Shown here: positions 1-10,083 of the stretch, in pieces
How positions within the stretch are numbered: the first letter of the stretch is position 1
Layout: the number at the start of each line of letters is the position of its first letter
Assembly (NCBI GenBank): GCA_036245525.1
Contig: BTPG01000005.1
Span: 179,245,198-179,309,197, forward strand
DNA length: 64,000 nt
Direction: 5' to 3'
Origin: Semisulcospira habei
Lineage: Eukaryota; Mollusca; Gastropoda; Semisulcospiridae
Notes under the pieces: generated by a model
What the model was told of the DNA's origin: nothing
The model's input: the letters and a program-made list of their open reading frames with translations, nothing else
The model's database searches: none
Made by a program: the position numbers and the translations under genes

Positions 1-1009
1 CAAACGACGATTAATGATAATAATAAGAAAGAGTCAATTTCAACCAGGTGATAGTGGATTTGCGTTTTTATTTTCTCAAAATTTCGCCATCGCAGCAAAA
101 TTTGTTTGACGCACTACATTCTAATACGTAAATCATGTAGTGTACCTGTTTTGTTACCTAGTTACATTCCGCTGATGAAGCCCTCGCTGAGAGAGCGAAA
201 ATTTCGAGAAAATTGAAACACACTCCAAACAAACACGCATTATATATAATATATATATAGAATAATGGTAGCAGCGTTGCTACACAGACCCTGTGGGCCG
301 AGGAGGTCGAGGAACATTGTACCCGAAGCCTGAGGTTACAATGGTCCGTGACACCGAAGCCTACAAGGTCGTGCAGCAAGCCTCTGCTCACAATAACGTA
401 TTTGGTTTAAGTCCTCCACTATTTCGTAAAATAAATCCAAACAAAAAACGCCTATCGACGTAAAACAACGGCCAAAACTTCATTTCCTCATACACACGAT
501 GAAATTCCACGGAGGAATCCTAAACGAACATGAACGTAACAAGATTTACTAATCCAAAAAATATGTGTCACATGTTGAACTGTTTAATTTCTTTACGTGT
601 TTGGCGATTGTGTCAGAACGTATGAAACATAAAAAACAAACAAATAAAGAACAACAAAAACAACAACAACAAAAAAAAAAAACCACCAAAAAAACAAACA
701 AAACAAAACAACCAAACACACAAAACAAGACCTAAAAACCCGGCCACACTTGAATGCATTGATGGAACAAACATTCACCCCAGTACTACAATATCCTTTA
801 GCACGTGAATGAGTGAAGGTGACAACGTTTCCAACCCAAAAGCCGTGCAGCTGTAAAACCACCATACTTGACCTTGATATTGAAATCTATGTTCCGGCGT
901 ACTCCATCACGAAACGCGATAGCGTTCGTGCCAAAACCACTAAGCCACCGCGAACACACACCGCGAAACGCAGAGCAGTAAGTTTACAGTGACGATAGTT
1001 GATACATTA
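1..1009. other. Non-coding; no gene seen
   Basis: AT-rich sequence with stop codons in all frames at short spacing. It includes an A-rich simple stretch at about 645-725 (AAC and AAACA runs). The short open frames here have no recognisable domain and no splice context. Confidence 0.6.
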
Positions 1010-1092
1010 TCGCAATTGCGGGGACTCATGAGGATCTATATATCTTGCAGTTGGATCGTGTTCACTTATTCTCGACAGTCAAAGGGTTAAGA
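1010..1092 (-). mobile_element. A-type TTAA hairpin element, half copy
   Basis: On the - strand this reads from TTAACCCTTTGACTGTCGAG through the GATCCTCATGAG stem half and stops at the centre of the usual hairpin. It matches one arm of the A-type elements at 7395 and 61593, so it is a broken copy. Confidence 0.6.
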
Positions 1093-1357
1093 GGTTTTGG
1101 GATATGTGTTTTGCAAGATATCGCTCTCGCTGGGTGTCCTTGATTAATAAGTAGCCATACATCTGTCTTCTGTTATTTCTCTCACTTCACAGCTGTCCTA
1201 CTAGGCTGGCACAGCTAGCAATGTATTGAGAGAGTGCATGCAATACAAGAATTGCCACTCACTGAGATTTTGTTTACTTTGGTGTAAGAAAAGGTAGTTT
1301 ATTGCAGCAAAATATCCTTTCAGACCAGCATAACCACGTATTTAAACCATTTGGGTG

Positions 1358-1481
1358 TGTGTGTAGGGGGGGGGGGGTGAGTGGGGGTGGGGGTGGGGGG
1401 TGGGTGGGTGGGTGGGGGGGGGGGGTGAGTGGGGGTGGGGGTGGGGGGTGGGTGGGTGGGTGGGTGGGTGGGTGGGGGTGA
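1358..1481 (+). repeat. G-rich tract, potential G-quadruplex locus
   Basis: About 120 bases of runs of 3 to 12 G separated by single T or TGA. The composition is almost free of C. A block of about 60 bases (GGTGAGTGGGGGTGGGGGTG then GGGTGGGTGGG) appears twice in tandem. Runs of four or more G-tracts with 1-base loops meet the usual G-quadruplex pattern many times over. Confidence 0.75.
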
Positions 1482-1738
1482 ACGTTGTTTCACTGCAACA
1501 TATGACTCTTAAATGTCTGTTCCTCTAACTATACAAACAAGCACACACAAGCGCAGACTTGACTTAAATGTATGTTTTATTTGTGTGGCTGATGGTTCTT
1601 TGCGTTTGTTCTGTTTTGTTGTATAATTAAAGATTGTGGTAGATAAAACTGGTATATTTTTGTTAACTGTTAGAATTGAACCTGTCAAAGAAGCACAATT
1701 GCCTTTAGTGGAATGAATAAAGTTTTTGTTTCTATCGA

Positions 1739-2024
1739 ATTGAACTGCTCTGAACTGAACTGAGCTGAATTGAATTAACCCATTCATCCCTGACGCCCTA
1801 CAGCAGGAGAAGTCGGCGCCAAGGTAATTTGAATTATCCTGGTCGATCCATCTCCTGCAACTGGTGCATAGTCATTAGATAACGCCTCCAGAATTTGGGA
1901 AATACGGCCGTCGGTCTGAATGAGTTAAAATGAATTAAATTAAACTGAATTAACAGGAATGAAATTGAATTGAATTGAATTGAATTGAATTGAACTGAAC
2001 TGACCTGAACTGAACTGAATGGAA
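1739..2024. repeat. Degenerate pentanucleotide repeat (TGAAC/TGAAT)n
   Basis: Runs of TGAAC, TGAAT and TTGAA units on both sides of a hairpin element at 1775-1928. The same repeat resumes after the element, so the element split an older array. Confidence 0.75.
1775..1928 (+). mobile_element. B-type TTAA hairpin element, internally shortened
   Basis: Starts TTAACCCATTCATCCCTGAC and ends CTGAATGAGTTAA. It keeps the B-type motifs (CAGCAGGAG, GATCCATCTCCTGCAACTGG, GGGAAATACGGCCGTCGG). Most of the hairpin stem with the GGCGCC centre is missing compared with the 200-bp copy at 4662. Confidence 0.7.
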
Positions 2025-2203
2025 ACAGGCATGGGATGATCGTTGCGTTATCGATTACTTCTCAGCACGGGTAGTAGGAAATAGCACCAATTCCTGCTAC
2101 AATCATTCCATGCAACAACCAAAATCATTATTGATGATTTAATATTGGCTTCATTTGGCTGGTGCGCAGAGGAGTTATTACAAGTATACAGTACGTAAGT
2201 TCT

Positions 2204-2415
2204 TTAACCCTTTCACTGCCGAGAAGCATTAACACCAGCCATCTGCAAGATGTATAGATCCTCGCGAGTCCTGCAACTGCGGGGGCTCATGAGGATTTGT
2301 GCCTCTTCCGGAAATTACTTTGTATCCGTTTTCCTTTGACGTTTGGGGCTTTTGACGTTGAATATACAATGTTAAAAATAAACACGAACTCCGGCCACTG
2401 GCCGTGAAGGGTTAA
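2204..2415 (+). mobile_element. A-type TTAA hairpin element
   Basis: 212 bp from TTAACCCTTTCACTGCCGAG to GTGAAGGGTTAA. The centre is an imperfect hairpin around CTGCAACTGCGGGGGCTCATG. It carries the A-type right half with a CTTTGACG and GGCTTTTGACGTTGAA block. It has no coding capacity. Confidence 0.75.
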
Positions 2416-2779
2416 AGCTCAAAGGTACTCTCTGTTTACTGAGGAGTTTGCCTTCATTAGGTCTCGAGGGTAGTGCCTGATTAGCTCAGAGATCCTTCCG
2501 GCGCTGATCTATTCAGCACTTCCCATGAATCCGCGATCCATCCCTTGCAATAATTATGTTTGTGGTGCTTGACACTCAAACTATCATGTGAACATTGGCA
2601 GGTGCTAAGGTAATCAAGCACAGCTGTTGAGCTGCTAGGATGGAGAAATGACAAACATTTTAATTTAGAACCTGAGTATCAGAAGAGAGGATTGCAACGA
2701 TGTTAGTGAATTTGGGAGTAACCTTGTTTTTGTGGTGCTAGAAGGCCATGCACAAATTTCGACCTGTAGAGTGGCCATC
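2416..2779. other. Spacer; nothing recognised
   Basis: No open frame with a domain and no repeat I can match elsewhere in the window. Confidence 0.5.
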
Positions 2780-2943
2780 TTAACCCCATCACTGCCGAGG
2801 AACATCGAACAGCATTTGGGGGGCTCATGAGGATCTATTCCACGCCACTTTAATTCCATGTGCTTTGGACGACTCGAGCTGTCTGGCGTTGAATTAATAA
2901 CGATCAGAAACACCATCTACATCCACAAGCTGTGAATGCTTAA
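2780..2943 (+). mobile_element. A-type TTAA hairpin element, one stem arm reduced
   Basis: Starts TTAACCCCATCACTGCCGAG and ends at TTAA 2940-2943. The right arm (GGGGGGCTCATGAGGATCTA) is present, but the left arm is mostly lost, so the hairpin is broken. Confidence 0.6.
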
Positions 2944-2955
2944 TTGCTCACTATT

Positions 2956-3023
2956 AACATTTTCACTGCCGAGAAAACTTGAATATGATTCGACAAGAGA
3001 CATATTTTATTGAGTCCCCCCAG
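2956..3023 (+). repeat. 68-bp target-site duplication, left copy
   Basis: Identical base for base to 4403-4470. It begins AACATTTTCACTGCCGAG and ends TGAGTCCCCCCAG, directly in front of the LINE body. Two more G may be shared, which makes the right limit ambiguous by two bases. Confidence 0.9.
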
Positions 3024-4402
3024 GGCTGTACGTAACATTTGTCGACCTAACAAAAGCGTTCGACACTGTAAGCAGGCAAGGCATGTGGCAGATCCTGGAG
3101 CGACTTGGCTGTCCCCCAAAGTTCCTCAACATGATTGTCCAGCTACACGAGGACCAGCAAGGCCAGGTCAGACTCAACAATGACCTCTCAGAACCATTCC
3201 CTATTCTCAACGGCGTAAAGCAGGGCTGCGTGCTGGCACCGACCCTCTTCACCATCTTTTTTAGCATGATGTTGAAGCAGGCCACAGTGGACCTCGATGA
3301 TGACGATGCAGTGTACATCAGGTATCGTCTCGATGGCAGCCTGTTCAACCTCAGACGACTGCAGGCCCACACGAAAACCCTAGACCAACTGATTCGTGAG
3401 CTGCTTTTTGCTGATGATGCTGCCCTCGTTGCACACACAGAGAGAGCCCTGCAGCGCATCACGTCTTGCTTCGCAGATGCTGCCCAGCTCTTTGGACTCG
3501 AGGTCAGTCTGAAAAAGACAGAGGTCCTCCATCAGCCGGCACCCAAGACAGTGTATCGCCCTCCTCACATCACCATTGGCGAGTCTGAACTAAAGTCAGT
3601 GCACCAGTTTACTTACCTTGGCTGCATTATCACGTCGGACGCCAAGCTGGACAAGGAGCTTGACAGCAGGCTGGCAAAAGCAAACAGCGCTTTCGGGCGA
3701 CTTTTCAAGCGGGTGTGGCACAATCAACAGCTGAAAACAGGCACCAAGATCAGCGTGTACAGAGCTGTGGTCCTCACCACCCTGCTGTATGGTTCCGAGT
3801 CCTGGGCCCTCTACCGCAGCCAACTACGACTCCTCGAACGCTTCCACCAGCGCTGCCTGCGTACCATCCTGGGCATTCACTGGAGTGACTATGTCACCAA
3901 CGTCGAGGTCCTTGAACAGGCTGAAACTGTGAGCATCGAGGCTTTGCTGCTGCGGACACAGCTCCGCTGGGCGGGGCATGTCTCCAGGATGGAGGATCAT
4001 CGCCTACCAAAGATCACCCTGTTCGGCGAGCTTGCTACTGGACACCGTGACAGAGGGGCACCAAAGAAGAGATACAAAGACTGTCTCAAGAAGTCACTTA
4101 GTGCCTGCCAAATCGACCACCACCAGTGGTCTTCGCTTGCTGCGGACCGTGACACCTGGCGCTCCACCATTTACAAGGCAGCTGTCTCCTTTGAGGACTC
4201 TCACAGAGCTAGCCTTAAGGACAAGCGGCTCAGGAGAAAAAACAGAGATGCCGCAGCTCAGAACCCTGGCCATACCTTCCCCTGCAGCCACTGCGGTCGA
4301 ACCTGCCTGTCTCGGATTGGCCTCCGCAGCCACGAACAAGCCTGCAGACGTCGTGGGCAACTCCTATAAAATCTTCGTTCGCGAAGTCAAGCCAAGAGAG
4401 AG
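3024..4402 (+). mobile_element. LINE-Z copy Z1, 5'-truncated
   Basis: A non-LTR retrotransposon fragment. It starts inside the RT palm just before motif A, runs through the C-terminus, and ends in a short 3' tail reading AAGCCAAGAGAGAG. It is bracketed by a perfect 68-bp duplication of A-type hairpin sequence. Its last 300 bp are nearly identical to the copy at 11892. The perfect duplication and open frame indicate a recent insertion. Confidence 0.9.
3026..4369 (+). CDS. Partial LINE reverse transcriptase with C-terminal zinc finger
   Basis: 447 residues open from the 5' truncation point; no native start survives. The RT palm has motif A (FVDLTKAFDTV, residues 5-15), the GVKQGC turn, and the catalytic FADD box at about residues 128-131. 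The thumb and connection region contain LYGSESW, then RWAGHVSRM. The protein ends in a Cys-X2-Cys...His-X4-Cys finger (CSHCGRTCLSRIGLRSHEQAC region). Such fingers in LINE pol proteins bind nucleic acid. The reading frame matches the longer - strand copy at 29.3-31.5 kb. The upstream endonuclease of that copy resembles the CFDP2/BovB-like APE endonuclease, so an RTE-related clade is likely but not proven. This copy cannot act alone, because the endonuclease and the first half of RT are missing. Confidence 0.85.
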   Translation: MYVTFVDLTKAFDTVSRQGMWQILERLGCPPKFLNMIVQLHEDQQGQVRLNNDLSEPFPILNGVKQGCVLAPTLFTIFFSMMLKQATVDLDDDDAVYIRYRLDGSLFNLRRLQAHTKTLDQLIRELLFADDAALVAHTERALQRITSCFADAAQLFGLEVSLKKTEVLHQPAPKTVYRPPHITIGESELKSVHQFTYLGCIITSDAKLDKELDSRLAKANSAFGRLFKRVWHNQQLKTGTKISVYRAVVLTTLLYGSESWALYRSQLRLLERFHQRCLRTILGIHWSDYVTNVEVLEQAETVSIEALLLRTQLRWAGHVSRMEDHRLPKITLFGELATGHRDRGAPKKRYKDCLKKSLSACQIDHHQWSSLAADRDTWRSTIYKAAVSFEDSHRASLKDKRLRRKNRDAAAQNPGHTFPCSHCGRTCLSRIGLRSHEQACRRRGQLL

Positions 4403-4470
4403 AACATTTTCACTGCCGAGAAAACTTGAATATGATTCGACAAGAGACATATTTTATTGAGTCCCCCCAG
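4403..4470 (+). repeat. 68-bp target-site duplication, right copy
   Basis: Perfect copy of 2956-3023 directly after the LINE tail. It is far longer than the 5-20 bp that most LINEs make. Confidence 0.9.
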
Positions 4471-4661
4471 GGGGTCATGAGGACAGATGCATCTCGCTAA
4501 CATCACTGTGTATGATCCATCTTCCCGGACTGAGAATCTCTGGCGTTGACCAAGATTACTAAATCCAGACCACAAACGTGACTGCCAAGCCTGTCAAAAT
4601 GCAAAGAACAGCCCACCGAAGCACGTAACACGCTTAGAAAAGACAGGTACGCCACCATTTA

Positions 4662-4861
4662 TTAACCCATTCAGCTCTGACGCATTGCACCAGGATATGG
4701 GTCGACCATGATAATTCAAGGGTAGTGCCAGATTAGCTTGGCAAGCTAATCTGACACTTTCCTTGAATTATCATGTCGATCCATCTCCTGCAACTGGCGC
4801 ATAGTCATTAGATGACACCTCCAAAATTTGGGAAATACGGCCGTCGGGCTGAATGAGTTAA
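4662..4861 (+). mobile_element. B-type TTAA hairpin element
   Basis: 200 bp, from TTAACCCATTCAGCTCTGAC to GGGCTGAATGAGTTAA. It forms a long stem (GATAATTCAAGGGTAGTGCC with its complement) centred on TAGCTTGGCAAGCTAATCTG. The right flank of the stem carries GGGAAATACGGCCGTCGGGC. Confidence 0.8.
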
Positions 4862-4994
4862 TATTTCGTTCTCAAAATTGGCATGCATACAAACAATCAC
4901 ACAATTTGCAGACTGTCTTTTCGTGATGAGAAGACGCAACTCAAGATTACTCAGATTTCAACAGCACAATCTGCGACCACTGACAGGGAACAGC

Positions 4995-5211
4995 TTAACT
5001 CATTATGCCCGAGGCACGAAATCCCCACATTTTGGAGTTATCCTCTGAGGACTGCATTACAATTCAGGAGACAGATCGACCATAATAGTTCAAGGGCAGT
5101 GGCAGAATAGCGTAGCGCCTATAGGCGCCAAGCTATTCTGCCACCACCCTTGAACTATCATGGTCGAGCCATATCTTGCTGTGGTGTGTGTCACGGGCAA
5201 GAATGAGTTAC
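4995..5211 (+). mobile_element. C-type TTAA hairpin element
   Basis: Starts TTAACTCATTATGCCCGAGG and ends AAGAATGAGTTA. The stem contains AGTTCAAGGGCAGTGGCAGA and its complement around GCGCCTATAGGCGCC. It is related to the B-type in layout but differs in stem sequence. Copies at 37457 and 38325 belong to the same group. Confidence 0.75.
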
Positions 5212-6573
5212 ACTTTGGTGGCGAAAAAAGACACACTCTAAACTGACTATACACTACCCTTTAAAGGGACACGTTCGCTCCAGCCCGCTACATCGTTAGT
5301 TAGCCGGGATGTTCCCCCGGACAAGATCTTCAGTTTTCTGAGAGAGTGCAATATTTTTCATCAGTTTTGAGCATTCATAGACTATGATAATTCTCTTATT
5401 TGTTTGACCTTTTTGAGAGTCTGTAGACGTTTCCTTTAAAGACCTGTGCGACATTTTAGCATGACATATTTTAAAGCTATATACATCTTGTCTTAAGACC
5501 TTTCTTTTAGTCTGGCTCGCCAGATTTTTACCCATCCCGCCGTGAGATGGCCTTAGTTGCCTGCTCGGCGTTAAACCCAAATAACTAACTTGTTACATCG
5601 TTAGTTGTTGCTGGTGCTAAGCGGAAGATAGTGAAGAGCGAGCCTGTTGGCCGGAGCTGGAGGTGGGCTAAACTGAAACTCTCTGTTGCCCAGAGACAAT
5701 CTTAGTCCCTTCAAGTTCAGTCCACTACTTCCACGAGGGGTCACATCAGCCGCAGCCATCTGCAAGTTGCATAGATCCTCATGAGCCCCCGACCCCCCCC
5801 CCCCCATATCGCGGGGGCACATGAGGATCTATGCGTCTTGCTGGCTCTATTCAGTTCTGTATGTTTTTGCCCCGCCGTGAGATGACCTTAGTCGCCAGCT
5901 CGGCTTTAAGCATACATAACTAACTAACTAACTGTTTTTGTCACACAGAATAATTATCAGATCTGTAGTCTGAGACAGCACCAGAGAGTTCATTTTTAAT
6001 TTTAGGCTATTCAGTGGTAGTGAACGGGAAAACAAATCGTAAGTAGCTTCGTCTAAGTCTAAGATTGTCTAAAATGGTGGGTTTTTTCCCCAGTAGAACC
6101 AGTTAGGAGCAACTAAATGTTTTTGTAAGAACAAAATGTAAAGACAGGTGCTCTATCAAGAGAAGTCTTGCAGGGCAAAAGAGTGTCACCTGTCATTAAA
6201 GACCATCATTTAGGCGGTCACAGCTCAAAACAGGTCAGACGTACATTCCATAAAATACGTAATTTCACAAATGGTATAAAGTGTTTATAACATAACAAGA
6301 CAAACTGTACTTAAGAACCGTCAGAGCAACATTTTTGTTTGTTTGTCCGTGTTACCAAAGATGGTATGGTAGTATCTTTGGTGCATAACTTTAAACAAAA
6401 TATAAGTAAATAAATAAATAAATACAAAAACATTAATACAGGACATTTTCGGGTTCACTTGAACTTTGGTACCCTAGATTTCTACAAACCTTTCACGATT
6501 TTATCTCGACAGTTGTTAGCTGTTGGATTTACGTATATGCATCTCATTATGTAACATAAAAGACAATACTATC
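5212..6573. other. Non-coding; two short dispersed tails, no gene
   Basis: Holds two related short repeats at about 5520-5592 and 5863-5935. Both contain CCGCCGTGAGATGRCCTTAG, then a TCGGCG/TTTAA block ending in TAACTAAC units, as in LINE or SINE 3' tails. An A-type hairpin half lies between them. The rest is unassigned. Confidence 0.5.
5750..5856 (+). mobile_element. A-type hairpin core, termini lost
   Basis: CAAGTTGCATAGATCCTCAT plus its complement around a run of 13 C. The usual TTAA ends are not visible. Confidence 0.6.
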
Positions 6574-6787
6574 TTGACTCATTCAGCCCGACGGCCGTAT
6601 TTCCCAAATTTTGGAGGCTTCATCTAATGACTATGCACCAGTTGCAGGAGATGGATCGACAATGATAATTCAAGGGCAGTGCCAGATTAACTTGGCGCCG
6701 ACAGGCGCCAATCTAATCTGGCACTACCCTTGAATTATCATGGTCGACCCATCTCCTGCTGTAGTGCGTCAGGGCTGAATGGCCTAA
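6574..6787 (-). mobile_element. B-type TTAA hairpin element, reversed
   Basis: 214 bp in the opposite orientation to 4662, with termini TTGA and CTAA (decayed TTAA). The stem is centred on GGCGCCGACAGGCGCC. Confidence 0.8.
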
Positions 6788-7051
6788 GCTGACTCATGCA
6801 ACAGACCCCTGAAGGCTCTGTGAGATTTGTGGCACTCGTTACACGGCTCGCGAAGATGTCAGCATGCGAGTTGTGTAGCAAAGATATATCAGCATCAACT
6901 CCTTCGAAACGTGTCGGCTGGTTGGTTGGTTTTTGTTGGACTGTTTGGTCTCTTTGTTTGTTTGTTTGTTTTTGTTTTTGTTTAAGTCTTCCTCTTTTTA
7001 TGCCGGTACGTTAATGTATTTCTTTTATTTTGCTGTTCGAATGGAATTACT

Positions 7052-7265
7052 TTAACTCATTCAGCCCGATGGCCGTATTTCCCAAATTTTGGAGGCGTTA
7101 TCTAATGACTATGCACCAGTTGCAGGAGATGGATCGACCATGATAATTCAAGGGTAGTGCCAGGTCAGCTTTGCGCCTACAGACGCCAAGCTAATCTGGC
7201 ACTACCGTTAAATTATCATGGTCGACCCATCTCCTGCTGTAGTGCGTCAGGGCTGAACGGGTTAA
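7052..7265 (-). mobile_element. B-type TTAA hairpin element, reversed
   Basis: TTAA at both ends (7052-7055, 7262-7265). The stem is centred on GCGCCTACAGACGCC. It is close in sequence to the copy at 6574, only 264 bp away. Confidence 0.85.
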
Positions 7266-7394
7266 AATAGCATTCGGTTATCGTCATTTCTCCACGTGAA
7301 AAAAAAAAAATCGTTATCATTCTCAGTAATTTGATATAAATGTATCCGCTTGTATTGTCTCGACTTGCCTGGTTACTGATACGTTCAGGACAAA

Positions 7395-7613
7395 TTAACC
7401 CTTCACTGCCGAGAAAAGTGAACGCAATCCAACTTCAAGAGACATAGACCCTCATCAGTGAGCCCCTGCGACTGCGGGGGCTCATGAGGATCTATGTCTG
7501 TTGTTGAGACCAGTTTGTATCCATGTTTCTTGGACGGTTTTGGCTTTTGGTCGTTGAATGAACAAAAGATTTCAGGAACAACAATGCGCGTACAGTGGCA
7601 GGGACGGGGTTAA
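7395..7613 (+). mobile_element. A-type TTAA hairpin element
   Basis: TTAACCCTTCACTGCCGAG to GACGGGGTTAA. The hairpin core is GAGCCCCTGCGACTGCGGGGGCTC. It carries the CTTGGACGGTTTTGGCTTTT right block. Confidence 0.85.
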
Positions 7614-7724
7614 AGGTCAAACACAGCAGACTAGTGACGACGTGTAAATGTAGAGGATAGGTGAACAAATCAGCCGTGCCTCCAATAAAACGCGTTTAAT
7701 TTTTTTCAGGAAATGTAGGTGCTT

Positions 7725-7809
7725 TTAACCCTTTGGATGTCGGTATCGGTATCAAGTTATTCGCAGGAATCATCGCTATTAAAACGGCTACCGATACCCA
7801 AAGGGTTAA
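7725..7809. mobile_element. G-type small TTAA palindrome
   Basis: 85 bp from TTAACCCTTTGG to CCAAAGGGTTAA, with stem GTCGGTATCGGTA paired to TACCGATACC. The termini match the A and B families, but the interior is unrelated. Confidence 0.75.
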
Positions 7810-8331
7810 ACTAACTATGCGTCTCCGATGATTATACCAACCTGTTACTTTGATTTCATAACTGCATGTTTGAGTCACAGACAAATTAATTAAGACACCT
7901 GACTGTGATGTAACCCCACAAAGGCCGGTATGTTAGATCGTCAGCTACTTTTTGTGTTGCTCATAGACCAGGAGTTGTGCTATAAATAGCTTTTACCTCG
8001 GCTCTGACACTCGGTGAAGTTGAGCGGCGAATACAAAGTGGTCTAATCGCCACAGTTATGAACCCGTAGTCACTGGTTAAGAAGAATTGCAACACATTTG
8101 ATATCTATCAGGCGTTGATATTCGTCAAACAGTTTTATGCAATGTTGAGACTGCTCCGGGTGTGGTCAGGGTCTTTAAATTGCTGATTCAGTTGTCTGTT
8201 TATCGACAAAAATCTGTTGCCTGTTTCGTGAAATAAAACATCAGTAAAACTAATTTGTAGTGTTTAATGTGTGCTGCGGCAGATGGAGTGCCAATCAGAA
8301 TTGTTAATCTTGTATTCGTAAAGCATGAACG
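7810..8331. other. Non-coding; nothing recognised
   Basis: No domain-bearing frame and no match to other repeats in the window. Confidence 0.5.
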
Positions 8332-8414
8332 TTAACCAGTTGTCTCCCAGAACTAAATGACTTCCATTATGTAGAATGGAAGTCATTTAGCCGTTCTGGG
8401 AGTCAAAGGGCTAA
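8332..8414. mobile_element. H-type small TTAA palindrome
   Basis: 83 bp, TTAACCAGTTGTCTCCCAGAA to the CTGGGAGTCAAAGGGCTAA end. The inner arms CTAAATGACTTCCAT and ATGGAAGTCATTTAG are perfect complements. Confidence 0.75.
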
Positions 8415-8685
8415 ACTACATCATTTGTGATTGTGACAAAGCGTCTTTTTTTCAGCAAGTTGAATACGACAAGAAATACAGCTGTCAGGTTTCTATATTC
8501 CTGTTATTTCAGTATTCTTGTTTCGAACACTCTATGTCGAAAACAAAAACTGCAGAAACCGCCGTTTTGGAGAAAAGAACTTTTTGAATATGCTTGAGCT
8601 GTGCATTGTAAGAATAAGACAGCAGGCTTCAATTCTTTGTTTACGCACATTTCTTTCACGGCTGCCTGGCTCTACACATCAGTAT

Positions 8686-8743
8686 CCCAATGCGGAAAAG
8701 GCCATCTGGCCGACGTCGGCCCGATGGCCTTTTGCGCAGTGGG
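8686..8743. repeat. 58-bp palindrome without TTAA ends
   Basis: Near-perfect palindrome running from CCCAATGCGGAAAAGGCCAT to ATGGCCTTTTGCGCAGTGGG, with GACGTC at its centre. It begins with CCCA and ends with TGGG. Confidence 0.75.
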
Positions 8744-8866
8744 ATTATATCTAGAAGTAACATTAGGTGTCTACGTTTTATAATTCCGACCTTTGGGTAC
8801 TATTTGCTCCTTTCCGTCATTCAGGTGAGCGACATTGTCGATCAGCCTTTTGTCACATTTCACATT

Positions 8867-9073
8867 TTAATCCGTTCACTGCCGAGAAACTTCGAACAAC
8901 AGCTAGATGCAAGAGGCATAGATCCTCGTGAGCCCCCGCAGTTGCGGGGGCTCATGAGGATCTATACATCTTGCTGACACCACTTTGAATCCATGTTCCT
9001 GCGACAGCTAGGGCTTTTTGGTGTTGTATCAACGAAGACTACAATCTCTGTCAGCTGGCACTGAGCGGGTTAA
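8867..9073 (+). mobile_element. A-type TTAA hairpin element
   Basis: TTAATCCGTTCACTGCCGAG to GAGCGGGTTAA. The perfect core hairpin GAGCCCCCGCAGTTGCGGGGGCTC is flanked by GATCCTCGT and ATGAGGATC. Confidence 0.85.
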
Positions 9074-9204
9074 GACACCTCAGAGGACACATTATTATTG
9101 GCCACATGCATCTGAATAATACGGGTAGTAGGAAATGACCCGTGTTACACAGGTGATCGATCTTCCAACGATAATCCCATGTCTATGGCACTGGCCCTGA
9201 TATT

Positions 9205-9296
9205 TTAAAACTTTAGCTGTGGGCAGCGGTTTTTGTCGAGGTGATTTCTGTTGGAATCACCTCGACAAAAACCGCTACCGACGTTCAAAGGGTTAA
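9205..9296. mobile_element. G-type small TTAA palindrome
   Basis: TTAAAACTTTAGCTGTGGGC to TTCAAAGGGTTAA. The stem AGCGGTTTTTGTCGAGGTGA pairs with TCACCTCGACAAAAACCGCT. Confidence 0.8.
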
Positions 9297-9717
9297 GGGA
9301 TTAAGATTTAAATGGGCAAGGGTATGTGCGATAATAAGCTTGGCACCTTTGCAAGCTAATGTGAAACTACACCTTGAACTCCATCTGTAACATGATCGCT
9401 GATTTCTAACAGCTGGTACAAAGTCTTTACCATAAGGTCGTGAAAGTCACTGATATGCAATGGCCATAGAGCTTTGATTGGTATAACACAACGATTGCAG
9501 TGTACACGAATATCAGAATACCATTCTCACAACCCTACACTACCCCATTCTTTTAACGGAGGCCCTACCTTCTCCTAAAATATTCCTTCGCCACCAGTAC
9601 TACAATTTACGTACAATTCTGTCAATACCCGATAAGCAAACTATTTTATTTGTACGACAATTTGTCACCCTAAACATGTGCAGCATTGTGGGTTATCAAG
9701 GGCCTCCTATTATCGCG

Positions 9718-9755
9718 TTAACCTTTTCAATACCGGGACACCCCCTCCCCTCCAA

Positions 9756-9795
<40 letters not shown>

Positions 9796-10083
9796 ACACG
9801 CACGCACGCACACACACGCACGTACGCACATACACGCACGCACACACGCACACACACACACACACACTCACGCACGCACGCACACAGACATACATACGCT
9901 CGCGCGCACGCACATACACACCACTCTCAAAAGAGGCATAAACACTCATGAGCCCCCGCAGTCGCGGGGGCTCATGAGGGTTTATGCTTCTTGCTGGTAT
10001 CGATCGTGGTCCATCTGCCTCGGTTGTCTTGTGGGCAAACTACAATGGTGACAAGTCGTGGCTTCTTGCAGTGACGGAGTTAA
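9718..10083 (+). mobile_element. A-type TTAA hairpin element with (CA)n inside
   Basis: TTAACCTTTTCAATACCGGG at the left and GTGACGGAGTTAA at the right. The stem at 9932-9990 is intact (GAGCCCCCGCAGTCGCGGGG). A (CA)n/(CGCA)n microsatellite at about 9759-9920 has expanded in the left half. Confidence 0.7.

Larger units (their letters stand above)
2954..4585 (+). mobile_element. A-type hairpin element interrupted by a LINE
   Basis: TTAACATTTTCACTGCCGAG at 2954 begins an A-type copy. It continues after the LINE insertion at 4471 with GGGGTCATGAGGACAGATGC and the GGACTGAGAATCTCTGGCGT block, ending near 4585. Removing 3024-4402 and one copy of the 68-bp duplication restores an ordinary A-type element. 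Confidence 0.7.

Noticed and set aside
3978..4460. 160-codon frame overlapping the LINE-Z pol frame
   Set aside because: It is another frame of the LINE-Z C-terminus and is duplicated wherever that sequence is (11893-12357).
9676..9951. Open frames of HTHTHT or VCVCVC type over microsatellites (here and at 12022-12447, 22137-22410, 34682-35152, 38146-38451, 39727-40098, 58684-59016, 62559-62852)
   Set aside because: They are translations of (CA)n, (AT)n or (TC)n tracts, open in several frames at once, with no other protein signal.
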